NCBI GenBank assembly: GCA_038326655.1
Contig: JBBQKG010000014.1
Span: 1-64,000, forward strand
Source of the DNA: JBBQKG01 sp038326655
Lineage (GTDB): Bacteria > Actinomycetota > Thermoleophilia > Solirubrobacterales > JBBDJG01
DNA length: 64,000 bases
Direction of reading: 5' to 3'
A program made the translations under genes and the position numbers. Below the pieces are notes generated by a model. It ran no database searches. It had not been told where the DNA came from and saw only the letters and a program-made list of their open reading frames with translations. Positions 6,076 to 14,345 of the stretch are shown one piece after another (positions within the stretch are counted from its first letter, which is position 1; each line of letters starts with the position of its first letter).

Positions 6076-7682
6076 CGAGGCGCCGCGGTCTCGGCGCCGA
6101 GCGACGGCTGCTCCTCCGAGGCAGGGCGGGCCTGCGTGGCGTACTCGAGCGAGTCCACGAGCGCCTCCCAGCTCGCCTCGATGATGTTCTCCGAGACGCC
6201 GATCGTGCCCCACGTCTCGGCGCCGTCGGAAGCGTCGATCAGCACCCGCGTCACGGCCCCCGTGCCCTTGTGCTCGTCGACGATGCGGACCTTGTAGTTG
6301 ACGAGGTCGATGTCCCGCAGTCGCGGGTTCATGTCTGCGATCGCGTCGCGAAGCGCGCGATCGAGTGCGTTCACCGGGCCGTTGCCCTCAGCTGTGCGGA
6401 CGAGCCGCTCGCCCTGCGCCCAGATCTTGATCGTGGCCTCGGTCTGCACCTTGCCGTCCTCACGCTTCTCGGTGATCACCCGAAAGCTCTCGAGCCGGAA
6501 GAGCGGTTCGTAATCGCCCGCCTCCTTGCGCAGCAGCAGGTCGAAGGAGGCATCCGCGGCTTCGAAGTGGTACCCGCGGTGCTCCAGCGCCTTGAGGCGC
6601 TCGACCGCGTGCGTGGCCCCCGCGGAGTCGAGCGCGATGCCGGCCGCCTCCGCCCGCGCGAGCACCGTTCCCTTGCCGGACAGCTCCGAGACGAGCACCT
6701 CCCGGCGGTTGCCGACCACCTCCGGCTCGATGTGCTCGAACGTGCGCGAATCCGCTCGCACGCCGGCGACGTGCATGCCGCCCTTGTGGGCGAACGCGTT
6801 GCGCCCGACGTAGGGCTGGTTGGGATCGGGCGTTAGGTTGCAGATCTCGTCGATCATGTGGGCGGTCTTGGTGAGGCCCGCGAGTTGCTCGTCGGATACG
6901 CAGGCGTAGCCGAGCTTCAGCTGAAGCGACGGCAGGATCGAGACGAGGTTCGCGTTGCCGCAGCGCTCCCCGAGCCCGTTCATCGTGCCCTGCACGAGGC
7001 AGGCGCCCACCTCCACCGCCGCGATCGAGTTCGCGACGCCGCATTCGGCGTCATTGTGCGTGTGGATCCCGATCCGCTCGGCGCCGAACCGGGCCGCGAC
7101 CGCATCCGTCGCCTCCGCCACCTGCGGCGGGAGGCTGGACCCGTTCGTGTCGCATAGCGTCACGTTCTCCGCGCCCGCGTCGATCGCAGCGCCGACGCAG
7201 CGCAACGCGTATTCGGCGTCGTCGCGGTAGGCGTCGAAGAAATGCTCGGCGTCGTAGACGACGCGCTTGCCCTGCGCGACCAGGAAGGCGACCGAGTCCC
7301 CGATCAGCTCGAGGTTCTCGCCGGGGTCGGTATGGATCACCTTCTCGAGATGGAGCTTCCAGGTCTTGCCGACGAGCGTGCAGACGGGCGCAAAGCACTC
7401 CGCGAGCAACCGCAGCGCCGGATCGTCGGCGGCGGCCAGGTCGCGCCGGCGGGTCATGCCGAACGCGCACATCACGGCGGTGTCGAAGCGCTCCTTCTCG
7501 AGTAGCTCGAAGAGCGCCTCCTCCTTGGGGTTGGAGCTGGGGAACCCGGCCTCCACGAAGTCGATGCCGAGTGCGTCGAGCGCGTGCGCGACCCGCAGCT
7601 TCTCGTCAGCCGAGAGCGACATGCCCTCGCCCTGCATGCCGTCACGAAGGGTCGTGTCGTATAGCTGGATCTTCCTGCTCAA
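6072..7682 (-). CDS. cimA: (R)-citramalate synthase
   Basis: Condenses pyruvate and acetyl-CoA to citramalate, giving a threonine-independent route to 2-oxobutyrate and isoleucine. The 536-residue protein has the DRE-TIM metallolyase barrel: DTTLRDGMQGEG near residue 9, HTHNDAECGVANS with metal-binding histidines, and NAFAHKGGMHV. A LeuA-type regulatory dimerisation domain follows at about 400-520. MQGEG and the His-rich AFAHKGGMHV favour citramalate synthase over 2-isopropylmalate synthase, and a separate leuA is present at 15305. The start is a TTG with AAAGGA seven bases upstream. Feedback by isoleucine through the C-terminal domain is known for the family. Confidence 0.92.
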   Translation of the reverse strand: MSRKIQLYDTTLRDGMQGEGMSLSADEKLRVAHALDALGIDFVEAGFPSSNPKEEALFELLEKERFDTAVMCAFGMTRRRDLAAADDPALRLLAECFAPVCTLVGKTWKLHLEKVIHTDPGENLELIGDSVAFLVAQGKRVVYDAEHFFDAYRDDAEYALRCVGAAIDAGAENVTLCDTNGSSLPPQVAEATDAVAARFGAERIGIHTHNDAECGVANSIAAVEVGACLVQGTMNGLGERCGNANLVSILPSLQLKLGYACVSDEQLAGLTKTAHMIDEICNLTPDPNQPYVGRNAFAHKGGMHVAGVRADSRTFEHIEPEVVGNRREVLVSELSGKGTVLARAEAAGIALDSAGATHAVERLKALEHRGYHFEAADASFDLLLRKEAGDYEPLFRLESFRVITEKREDGKVQTEATIKIWAQGERLVRTAEGNGPVNALDRALRDAIADMNPRLRDIDLVNYKVRIVDEHKGTGAVTRVLIDASDGAETWGTIGVSENIIEASWEALVDSLEYATQARPASEEQPSLGAETAAPR

Positions 7683-7785
7683 GAGCTGTTCCTTTCCGGT
7701 CGGTGGACGGGCGTGCGAATGCGGCGCGCGCAGAAGCGCTAGCGCACCGCGTGCGTAATTCGCGCGATTCCGTCCAGCCGGAACG

Positions 7786-8739
7786 TCATGCCGTGCCGAC
7801 CGGGTCCTGAGGGCGGGTGCCGCGCTCGACCTCGACGAAGTCGAGCCACTCGAGGTACTCCTCGCGCTGGCCCTTGATCGCCTCGAAAAAGCGCTTCTGG
7901 ATCGCCTGCGTGAGCTCGCCAGGCTCGCCCAGCGGGTGGTCGTCGATCTCCCGCACGGGCACGATCTCGGCTGCCGTCCCGGTCAGGAAGACCTCGTCGG
8001 CCTGGTAGAGCTCACCGCGCGCGACCTTGCGCTCGACCACCTCGAACCCCAGGTCCGCCGCGATCTGCTTGACCGAGCGCGCCGTGATGCCCTCGAGGAT
8101 CGAGGAGCTCGCGTCAGGCGTCGAGATCGCTCCGTCGCGGACCACGAAGATGTTCTCGCCGGAGCCCTCCGAGACGTGACCGTGCTCGTCCAGCAAGATC
8201 GCCTCGTCGTAACCGGCCTTTGCGCTTTCGACCTTCGCGAGGATCGAGTTCAGGTACTGGCCGCACGCTTTCGCCTGCGGGATGAGGCTGTCCCCGGACA
8301 TCCGGCGCCAGGAGGCGACCTTCGCGCGGATGCCGTGCTTCTGGCCCTCCTCGCCGAGATAGGCGCCCCACGGCCAGACCGCGACCACGACCTCGACCGG
8401 CGTGTTGAGCGGGAAGAGCCCCATCTCGCCGTACCCGCGGTAGGCGATCGGCCTGATGTAGCAGCTGCGGAGGTTGTTCTGGCGGATCAGCTCGTGCGTC
8501 GCCTCGCGCAGCTTCTCGAGCGAGTACGGCAGGTCCATGTAGTAGAGGTCGGCGGAGCGCTTGAGCCGCAGCAGGTGGTCCTGGTGGCGGAACACGGCAG
8601 TGCCGCGCTCGGTCTCGTACGCACGGATCCCCTCGAACACGCCGGAGCCGTAGTGGAGCGCGTGGGTGAGCACGTGTACGCGGGCGTCTTCCCAGCGGAC
8701 GATCTCACCGTTCATCCAGATGAATTCCGCCTCGTTCAA
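7786..8739 (-). CDS. ilvE: Branched-chain amino acid aminotransferase
   Basis: Transfers the amino group between glutamate and the 2-oxo acids of leucine, isoleucine and valine. A 317-residue fold-type IV PLP enzyme with HALHYGSGVFEGIRAY (27-41), the PLP lysine K157 in IPQAKACGQYLNS and the GSGENIF loop. I choose the TTG at 8739: it overlaps the leuB stop (TTGA) and has AGGAG seven bases upstream. The next in-frame ATG is eight codons later. The roughly 100-bp gap before cimA holds no obvious signal. Confidence 0.95.
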   Translation of the reverse strand: MNEAEFIWMNGEIVRWEDARVHVLTHALHYGSGVFEGIRAYETERGTAVFRHQDHLLRLKRSADLYYMDLPYSLEKLREATHELIRQNNLRSCYIRPIAYRGYGEMGLFPLNTPVEVVVAVWPWGAYLGEEGQKHGIRAKVASWRRMSGDSLIPQAKACGQYLNSILAKVESAKAGYDEAILLDEHGHVSEGSGENIFVVRDGAISTPDASSSILEGITARSVKQIAADLGFEVVERKVARGELYQADEVFLTGTAAEIVPVREIDDHPLGEPGELTQAIQKRFFEAIKGQREEYLEWLDFVEVERGTRPQDPVGTA

Positions 8740-9857
8740 GCCTGCTCTCCTGCTTTCTCCTTGATTTCCGGCGCCCCCGTGGCGCCGAGCTCCTCGATCA
8801 CCGCCGCGGTCATCTCCTCGGTGCCCACCAGGCTCTCCTCGGGACGACCGCCGGCCAGATCGGGAGTGCGCAAGCCGCGCTTCAAGACCCGGTCGAGAGC
8901 CGATTCTACAGCGGCGGCCGCATCCTCCATCGCGAGCGAGTGGCGCAACATCAGTGCCACAGAGCCGAAGGTCGCAAGCGGGTTCGCCACGCCCCTGCCG
9001 GCGATGTCGGGCGCCGAGCCGTGCACCGGCTCGTAGAGTCCTCGCTTGCCGGCGCCCAGGCTGGCGGAGGCCAGAAGCCCGATCGAGCCCGCGATCATCG
9101 CGGCCTCGTCGGAGAGGATGTCGCCGAACATGTTCTCGGTCAGCAGGACGTCGAAGTCCGCCGGCCTCGAGATCAGCTGCATCGCGGCGTTGTCGACCAG
9201 CATGTGGTCGAGTTGCACGCCCTCGTGGCGAGTCGCGACCCGCTCGATGGTCTCCCGCCACAGGCGTGACGTCTCGAGGATGTTCGCCTTGTCCACGGAG
9301 ACCAGCTTGCCCCGGCGGGCTGGCGAGGCGGCGAGCCGGAAGCCCAGCTCGGCGATCCGCTCGATCTCGTCGGTGGAGTACACGCAGGTGTCGTGGGCGA
9401 CGCCGTCACGGCGCCCTCGGTCCCCGAAGTAGATGCCGCCGGTCAGCTCCCGCACGATGATCAGATCGGCGTCTCTGACGAGCTCCTCCCGCAGTGGACT
9501 TGCGCCCAGCAGCGAGGGGCTGACACGCACCGGCCGCAGGTTCGCGAACAGCTCAAGTCCCTTTCGCAGCCCGAGCAGGCCCTGCTCGGGACGCGGGGCG
9601 TCGGGGTCGGTCGAGTCCCACTTCGGCCCGCCCACGGCGCCGAGCAGCACCGCGTCGGCTTCGCGGCAGCGGTCGAGCACCTCGGGCAGCAGCGGCACGC
9701 CGTGCTCGTCGATCGACACCCCGCCGACCGGCAGCTCCTCCACCTCGAACCGGGCGTCGAACCGCGCGGCCAGCTCGTCGAGCAGGCGCCGTGCGGCGCC
9801 CACGACCTCGGGGCCGATCCCATCCCCGGGCAGCGCGACGACCTGATGGCGGCTCAT
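8736..9857 (-). CDS. leuB: 3-Isopropylmalate dehydrogenase
   Basis: Oxidatively decarboxylates 3-isopropylmalate to 2-oxoisocaproate in leucine synthesis, using NAD+ and a divalent metal. The 373-residue length is standard. Visible motifs are GDGIGPEV near the N-terminus, ELTGGIYFGDRG, the DNAAMQL substrate loop, NMFGDILSDEAAMIAGSIG and EPVHGSAPDIAGRGVANPLA. The start overlaps the stop of the coiled-coil gene (ATGA) and the end overlaps the ilvE start, so three genes are translationally coupled. Confidence 0.96.
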   Translation of the reverse strand: MSRHQVVALPGDGIGPEVVGAARRLLDELAARFDARFEVEELPVGGVSIDEHGVPLLPEVLDRCREADAVLLGAVGGPKWDSTDPDAPRPEQGLLGLRKGLELFANLRPVRVSPSLLGASPLREELVRDADLIIVRELTGGIYFGDRGRRDGVAHDTCVYSTDEIERIAELGFRLAASPARRGKLVSVDKANILETSRLWRETIERVATRHEGVQLDHMLVDNAAMQLISRPADFDVLLTENMFGDILSDEAAMIAGSIGLLASASLGAGKRGLYEPVHGSAPDIAGRGVANPLATFGSVALMLRHSLAMEDAAAAVESALDRVLKRGLRTPDLAGGRPEESLVGTEEMTAAVIEELGATGAPEIKEKAGEQA

Positions 9858-10381
9858 GGGCCGCCGGCGGCCTGCTGCTCCTGTGCCTTCTCTACCTGGT
9901 CGACGCGGCTGGTGAGGTCGGTCAGGTCACTCTGCAGCTTGGTGACGTTGGTGTTCGTCTTCGCCTGTGCGTCGGAGATGCTCGTGACCTGGGCGCCGAG
10001 CCGGTCGAGGCGCGTCGAGATGCGGTTGACCTGGCTCTTGACGTTTCCGGTCGCGGAGGTCTGGCTCTTCAGCGATGCGACGTCGGTCTGGAGTGAGCTC
10101 ACCTGCCGGCGCAGCCCCGCATTGCTGCCGTCGTTGTTGTTCGCGTCGTCTTTGGCCTGCAGCGCCACGACCAGCGCGATCACGCCGAGGATCGCGGCGA
10201 GCACGGCAGCGACCGAGCCGAACGTGGCCCAGAAACGAGTGCGGTCGATGCGGTCGACGAGGTCGCTCTCGTAGACCACGTCCGCGACGGGCGCCGGCGC
10301 CGCAGGAGTCGTCACGACCCTGCGAGTCGGCTCGGTCGGCGGAGGATCAGGTGGCGGCGTGGTCGGCGGGGGCTCCTGCAT
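9854..10381 (-). CDS. Membrane-anchored coiled-coil protein
   Basis: A 175-residue protein with a proline-rich N-terminus (MQEPPPTTPPPDPPPTEPTR), one transmembrane helix at about 53-75 and a long heptad-patterned coiled coil from about 88 to 168 (LRRQVSSLQTDVASLKSQ and similar). The ATG at 10381 has AGGAGG just upstream. It is probably a type II membrane protein with the coiled coil outside. It lies between leuD and leuB with a 16-bp gap and a 4-bp overlap, although nothing links it to leucine synthesis. Confidence 0.7.
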   Translation of the reverse strand: MQEPPPTTPPPDPPPTEPTRRVVTTPAAPAPVADVVYESDLVDRIDRTRFWATFGSVAAVLAAILGVIALVVALQAKDDANNNDGSNAGLRRQVSSLQTDVASLKSQTSATGNVKSQVNRISTRLDRLGAQVTSISDAQAKTNTNVTKLQSDLTDLTSRVDQVEKAQEQQAAGGP

Positions 10382-10397
10382 CGATCCTCCTGTTCGT

Positions 10398-10958
10398 TCA
10401 AATGGCTGTCGTGAGCGAGCCCGTCGCGGGCCGCTCGCGTTCGAAGCGCTCGACCTCATCGGCGTGCTCGAGTGTGAGCGCGATGTCGTCGAGCCCCGAG
10501 AGCAGGCGCTCCCGGATCTCCGGGTTGATCTCGAACGGTACATCGCGGCCGTCGAACGACACCACCTGACGCTCGAGATCGACCACCGCCCGGTCGGCCT
10601 TCATCAACGCGTGGACCTCCTCTTCCGGCAGCCGCACCGGCAGCACGCCGACTTTCGTGCAGTTCGCGTAGAAGATGTCGGCGAAGCTCGGCGCGACGAC
10701 CGCCTTGTAGCCGAAGTCCTCGAGCGCCCAGACCGCGTGCTCCCGCGAAGATCCGCAGCCGAAGTTCTGCCCGGCCGCGAGGATCGGCCGGCCGGGCTCG
10801 AGCTCGAGCCCCTCACGGCGCCAGTCGTAGAACAGGAACTCCCCGAAGCCACTTCGCTCGATCCGCTTCAGGAACTGCTTCGGCACGATCTGGTCGGTGT
10901 CGACGTCGGCGCGGTCGAGCGCCTGGACCCTGCCCGCCACCTGGCTCACTGGTTCCAC
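10398..10958 (-). CDS. leuD: 3-Isopropylmalate dehydratase small subunit
   Basis: Partner of LeuC; the heterodimer isomerises 2- to 3-isopropylmalate. The 186-residue protein has the swivel-domain motifs DTDQIVPKQFLK (about 20-31) and NFGCGSSREHAVWAL (about 65-79). The start at 10958 is an ATG. leuC lies upstream on the same strand, separated by the methyltransferase gene and about 70 bp holding small GC hairpins (for example GCCGGC-TTCG-CCGGC near 10980). Confidence 0.95.
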   Translation of the reverse strand: MEPVSQVAGRVQALDRADVDTDQIVPKQFLKRIERSGFGEFLFYDWRREGLELEPGRPILAAGQNFGCGSSREHAVWALEDFGYKAVVAPSFADIFYANCTKVGVLPVRLPEEEVHALMKADRAVVDLERQVVSFDGRDVPFEINPEIRERLLSGLDDIALTLEHADEVERFERERPATGSLTTAI

Positions 10959-11031
10959 TGCAAACCCCCCAAGAATTGGCCGGCTTCGCCGGCGTATCTC
11001 ACCCGGAGAGTCGGCCTACGGCCGCCTCCCA

Positions 11032-11757
11032 TCATTTCTGTCCACCAAAGATCGCCAGCCCCGGCAGCTTGAAGTACACGTCTACCTGCTCGAATCCGAT
11101 CTCGCGGAGCCAGGCGCACTGGGTCTCCGGGTCACAGAGGATGTCTTCGTCATGCGCGTCGTCATAGGAGCGCATCACGTCCTCCTCCGGCCGCGGGTTG
11201 TCCCGCTCCCGCTCGGCGGACAGCAAGCGTTCACGGAAGAACTCGTCGAACAGGCCCTCGGCCAGCCCGGCCGTCTCGACGTGCTCCCAGTTCATGAACA
11301 GGCCGCCCGGCTCGAGGAGCTCGAAGCACTCGCGGTAGAGCGCACGCTTGCGCTCGTCGGGAAGGTGGTGGATCGCAAGGCGCGAGACGACCGCGTCGAC
11401 GCGATCGCCGGCGGGAAGCCCGTCGAGCCAGTCCGGCTCCGAAAGGTCCGCTTCGACTATCTGCCAGCGCGCAGCCTCGCCCGCGAGCCGCTGCTCGGCC
11501 GCGGCCAGCATCGGCTTGGAGAAGTCCACCAGCACGCCGGTCGACTCGGGGTAGAGGTCGAGCAGCAGCTCCGCGAAGCCTCCGTCGCCGGCCCCGAGAT
11601 CGATGAACCTGCGCACGTCGCGGCCTCGCCGGGTGATCAGCCGCTTCGCAAGCTCCTCCTGCACGTCGAAGAGCGGGATCAGCTTGCGCCGCTCGTCGAT
11701 GAAGCCCTCGACGACGTCCGGCTTCTGCCACGCGGCCCCCGGCGCGCCCGAGCTCAC
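11032..11757 (-). CDS. Class I SAM-dependent methyltransferase
   Basis: A 241-residue Rossmann-fold methyltransferase. Motif I FIDLGAGDGG is at 51-60, the acidic end of strand 2 is VLVDFSKPM, and VVSRLAIHHLPDERK resembles motif IV/post-IV of small-molecule methyltransferases. The GTG start overlaps the leuC stop (GTGA), so it is coupled to leuC. The substrate is unknown; the position between leuC and leuD is unusual and may only mean co-expression. The longer frame upstream is leuC read in another phase. Confidence 0.8.
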   Translation of the reverse strand: MSSGAPGAAWQKPDVVEGFIDERRKLIPLFDVQEELAKRLITRRGRDVRRFIDLGAGDGGFAELLLDLYPESTGVLVDFSKPMLAAAEQRLAGEAARWQIVEADLSEPDWLDGLPAGDRVDAVVSRLAIHHLPDERKRALYRECFELLEPGGLFMNWEHVETAGLAEGLFDEFFRERLLSAERERDNPRPEEDVMRSYDDAHDEDILCDPETQCAWLREIGFEQVDVYFKLPGLAIFGGQK

Positions 11758-13163
11758 TGCCAGTCCCTGATGTCGACGAAGTGCCCCTCGATCGCGGCCG
11801 CCGCGGCCATTTGCGGACTCACCAGGTGGGTGCGGCCGCCACGTCCCTGGCGGCCCTCGAAGTTCCGGTTCGAGGTCGACGCGCACCGCTCGCCCGGCTT
11901 GAGGATGTCGGGGTTCATGCCGAGGCACATCGAGCAGCCGGCCTCGCGCCATTCGAAACCGGCGCGCCTGAAGACCTCGTGGAGGCCTTCGCTTTCCGCC
12001 GCGGCCTTCACCTGCATCGACCCCGGCACGACCATCGCCCGCACGGTCGGCGCCACCGAACGGCCCTGCACGACCGACGCGGCGGCGCGCAGGTCCTCGA
12101 TCCGGGAGTTGGTGCATGATCCGATGAAGACCCGGTCCACCGCGATGTCCTCGATCGCAGTGCCGGGCTCGAGCGCCATGTAGGCGAGCGCGCGCTCGGC
12201 GGCCTCCCGGTCGGCCGGCCCCTCGAGCGAGGCGGGGTCGGGGACGCGGCCGGTGACCGGCGCGACCATGCCCGGGTTGGTGCCCCAGGTGACCTGGGGC
12301 CCGAGTGCGGACGTGTCGATGACCACCTCGGTATCGAACTCGGCGCCCGTCTCGGTGCGCAGCTCGCGCCACCGCTCGACCGCGGCCGCAAAGTCCTTCG
12401 GCGCCGCGGGCCGACCCTCGAGGTAGCTGAAGGTGACGTCGTCGGGAGCGATCATCCCGGCCCGCGCGCCGGCCTCGATCGACATGTTGCAGATCGTCAT
12501 GCGCGCTTCGATCGAGAGCGCTTCGATCGGCTTGCCCGCGTACTCGACCGCGTGACCGGTCGCGCCCGCGGTCCCGATCTGGCCGATCGTGCCGAGGATC
12601 AGGTCCTTCGCCGTCACGCCGAAGCCGGGCTCGCCGTCGTAGGTGATGCGCATCGTCTTCGGCTTCACCTGCAGCAGGCACTGCGTCGCGAGCACGTGCT
12701 CGACCTCGGACGTGCCGACCGGCATCGCGAGCGCGCCCAGGGCGCCATGCGTCGAGGTGTGCGAGTCGCCGCACGCGATCGTGATGCCGGGCTGCGTGAG
12801 GCCCAGCTCGGGGCCGATCACGTGGACGATGCCCTGCCGCCTGCTCTGCATCCCGTAGTAGGGGATGCCGAATTCCTCGCAGTTGCGCTCCAGCGCCTCG
12901 ACCTGCGCCCGGGAGAGATGATCGGAGATCGCGTCCAGGCCGGTCCGCTCGCGCGGGTCGGTCGGCACGTTGTGGTCCGCGGTTGCGAGCGTCCGGTCGG
13001 GCCGCATCACCTTGCGGCCGGCGAGGCGAAGGCCCTCGAACGCCTGCGGCGAGGTCACCTCGTGGACCAGATGCAGGTCCACGTAGATCAGCGACGCACC
13101 GCCCTCCCCCGCGGGCGGCCGCACCTCGTGGGCTTCCCAGATCTTCTGGAACAGTGTCTTCAT
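11754..13163 (-). CDS. leuC: 3-Isopropylmalate dehydratase large subunit
   Basis: The aconitase-like catalytic subunit. Its 4Fe-4S ligands are C350 (FIGSCTNSR), C410 and C413 (CSMCLGMNPD). GDSHTSTHGALG and ISDHLSR-type segments are also present. I start at the ATG encoding MKTLFQKIWEAHEV (469 residues, GGAGGG five bases upstream); another ATG six codons earlier is possible. The gene lies directly downstream of the XRE-cupin regulator and is likely in its regulatory reach. Confidence 0.96.
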   Translation of the reverse strand: MKTLFQKIWEAHEVRPPAGEGGASLIYVDLHLVHEVTSPQAFEGLRLAGRKVMRPDRTLATADHNVPTDPRERTGLDAISDHLSRAQVEALERNCEEFGIPYYGMQSRRQGIVHVIGPELGLTQPGITIACGDSHTSTHGALGALAMPVGTSEVEHVLATQCLLQVKPKTMRITYDGEPGFGVTAKDLILGTIGQIGTAGATGHAVEYAGKPIEALSIEARMTICNMSIEAGARAGMIAPDDVTFSYLEGRPAAPKDFAAAVERWRELRTETGAEFDTEVVIDTSALGPQVTWGTNPGMVAPVTGRVPDPASLEGPADREAAERALAYMALEPGTAIEDIAVDRVFIGSCTNSRIEDLRAAASVVQGRSVAPTVRAMVVPGSMQVKAAAESEGLHEVFRRAGFEWREAGCSMCLGMNPDILKPGERCASTSNRNFEGRQGRGGRTHLVSPQMAAAAAIEGHFVDIRDWQ

Positions 13164-13213
13164 ACGTCCCTCCACCTCCATACAGTGGGTGTGCGAGCGA
13201 AGCGAGTCACGCC

Positions 13214-13798
13214 CTAGCTTCTTCTCAGGCCTGCCGCGATTACCGACATGAACCGCGCCTCGCCGGCGCCGGGGTTCTCGAAGTGGTGTGGAAGGTCTGC
13301 GTCGAAGGTCACCGCATCGCCCGCGCCGAGTTCGTGCGCGACACCGTCACAGACCAGCCGCAGGCGGCCGCCGAGCACTACCGCGGTCTCGCGGCTGCCC
13401 GGCTCGTGGATCGGCGGGTCGCCCGGTCCCCCCGTGGCGGAGGCGCCGGCAAGCGTGTGCAGCGACACCTCGGCGCGCTGCCCTGGCACCGGCGGCGTCA
13501 GCACCTCGTAGTGGTGGCCGTCCGCATGGCCCCCGAGCAGCCGCTCACCGGCGCGCACAACGTTGACGCCGTCGCCCTCGTCGAGCCGCAGCAGCTGCGA
13601 AAGCGACAGCTCGAGCCCTGAGGCGATCTTCCCGGCAACCGCCAGCGTCGGGCTCGTCTCGCCCCGCTCGACCTGGGAGAGCATCGGCGCCGACACGCCG
13701 CTGCGCTCCGCCAGGTCTCGCAGCGAGAGGTCCATCGCCTCACGCAGTGCGCGGATGCGCGGGCCCACGGCAAGCGCTTCGGTGGTGGCAATCGTCAC
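13214..13798 (-). CDS. XRE-family transcriptional regulator with C-terminal cupin domain
   Basis: A 194-residue protein: an HTH_3 domain at about 12-68 (LREAMDLSLRDLAERSGVS, then MLSQVERGETSP) followed by a cupin_2 beta-barrel at about 100-190 with a GDAVTFDADLPHHFENPG sensor segment. Such proteins bind a palindromic operator and sense a small molecule in the cupin. The start is a GTG. A 7-bp inverted repeat and a -10-like GATAAC lie within 22 bp upstream, which suggests autoregulation. Its position just before leuC suggests control of the leucine genes, but this is inference. Confidence 0.85.
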   Translation of the reverse strand: MTIATTEALAVGPRIRALREAMDLSLRDLAERSGVSAPMLSQVERGETSPTLAVAGKIASGLELSLSQLLRLDEGDGVNVVRAGERLLGGHADGHHYEVLTPPVPGQRAEVSLHTLAGASATGGPGDPPIHEPGSRETAVVLGGRLRLVCDGVAHELGAGDAVTFDADLPHHFENPGAGEARFMSVIAAGLRRS

Positions 13799-13802
13799 GG
13801 CG

Positions 13803-13820
13803 CGTACGTTATCACGTACG
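13803..13820. promoter_or_regulatory. Palindromic operator overlapping a leaderless promoter of the XRE-cupin gene
   Basis: CGTACGT-TATC-ACGTACG is a perfect 7-bp inverted repeat with a 4-bp spacer, ending 5 bp before the GTG start. On the minus strand the centre reads GATAAC, a plausible -10 hexamer 10 nt from the GTG. A repressor on this palindrome would block the promoter, the expected arrangement for XRE autorepression. Confidence 0.6.
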
Positions 13821-13828
13821 TCTGACTG

Positions 13829-14281
13829 TTACGGCACGAACAGTCCCTCGACCGCGAACAGCGTGTTGTCTCCGGTCGTCTCGGCCTGGCCGTCCGCGCC
13901 GCCGTCATCGACGGGGATCTGCCCCAGCTCCCAGATCGACCGCAGGCCCTCCTTCACGGAGCCGGGCACCACTGCCTCGACCGTCGTGGTCGTCGCGCAG
14001 GTGGACCCGATCGTGGTCGCGCCTGTCTGTGCGCACGGCATCTCGATCGCGATGCCGGTGTCCGACAGTGTCGCGGGACCCGCGCCGGTGTTGTCGTTCG
14101 TGAGGCGAGTGACGACGTTGCCGTCCGCGTTCATCGAGTAGATCTCGGAGTTGCCGTCCCGGGTGCTCACGAAGGCGATTTTGCCGTTCGTACCCGGGAA
14201 CGCGGCCTTCGCTTCGGGCGCGGCGAACAGCGCGATCGCCATCGTCGCGAGCGTCAATCCCCTTACGCTCCCACCGCGCAT
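13829..14281 (-). CDS. Secreted protein with a short TolB-like N-terminal repeat
   Basis: A 150-residue protein starting MRGGSVRGLTLATMAIALF, with a likely Sec signal cleaved near AEAKA-AFPG. One TolB/WD40-like repeat follows (NGKIAFVSTRDGNSEIYSMNADG, split about 30-52), but no further blades. The rest is low-complexity and ends LFAVEGLFVP. The larger TolB-like protein at 60127 has the same opening and six or so repeats, so this may be a truncated or shuffled relative. It lies between the XRE regulator and the dehydrogenase-like gene. Confidence 0.55.
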   Translation of the reverse strand: MRGGSVRGLTLATMAIALFAAPEAKAAFPGTNGKIAFVSTRDGNSEIYSMNADGNVVTRLTNDNTGAGPATLSDTGIAIEMPCAQTGATTIGSTCATTTTVEAVVPGSVKEGLRSIWELGQIPVDDGGADGQAETTGDNTLFAVEGLFVP

Positions 14282-14345
14282 CGAGGGCGAGCCTAGCCTT
14301 ACGTTCGTGCGTTGATAAGTACGTCGTAGAGGCACGGGCGCTCGC

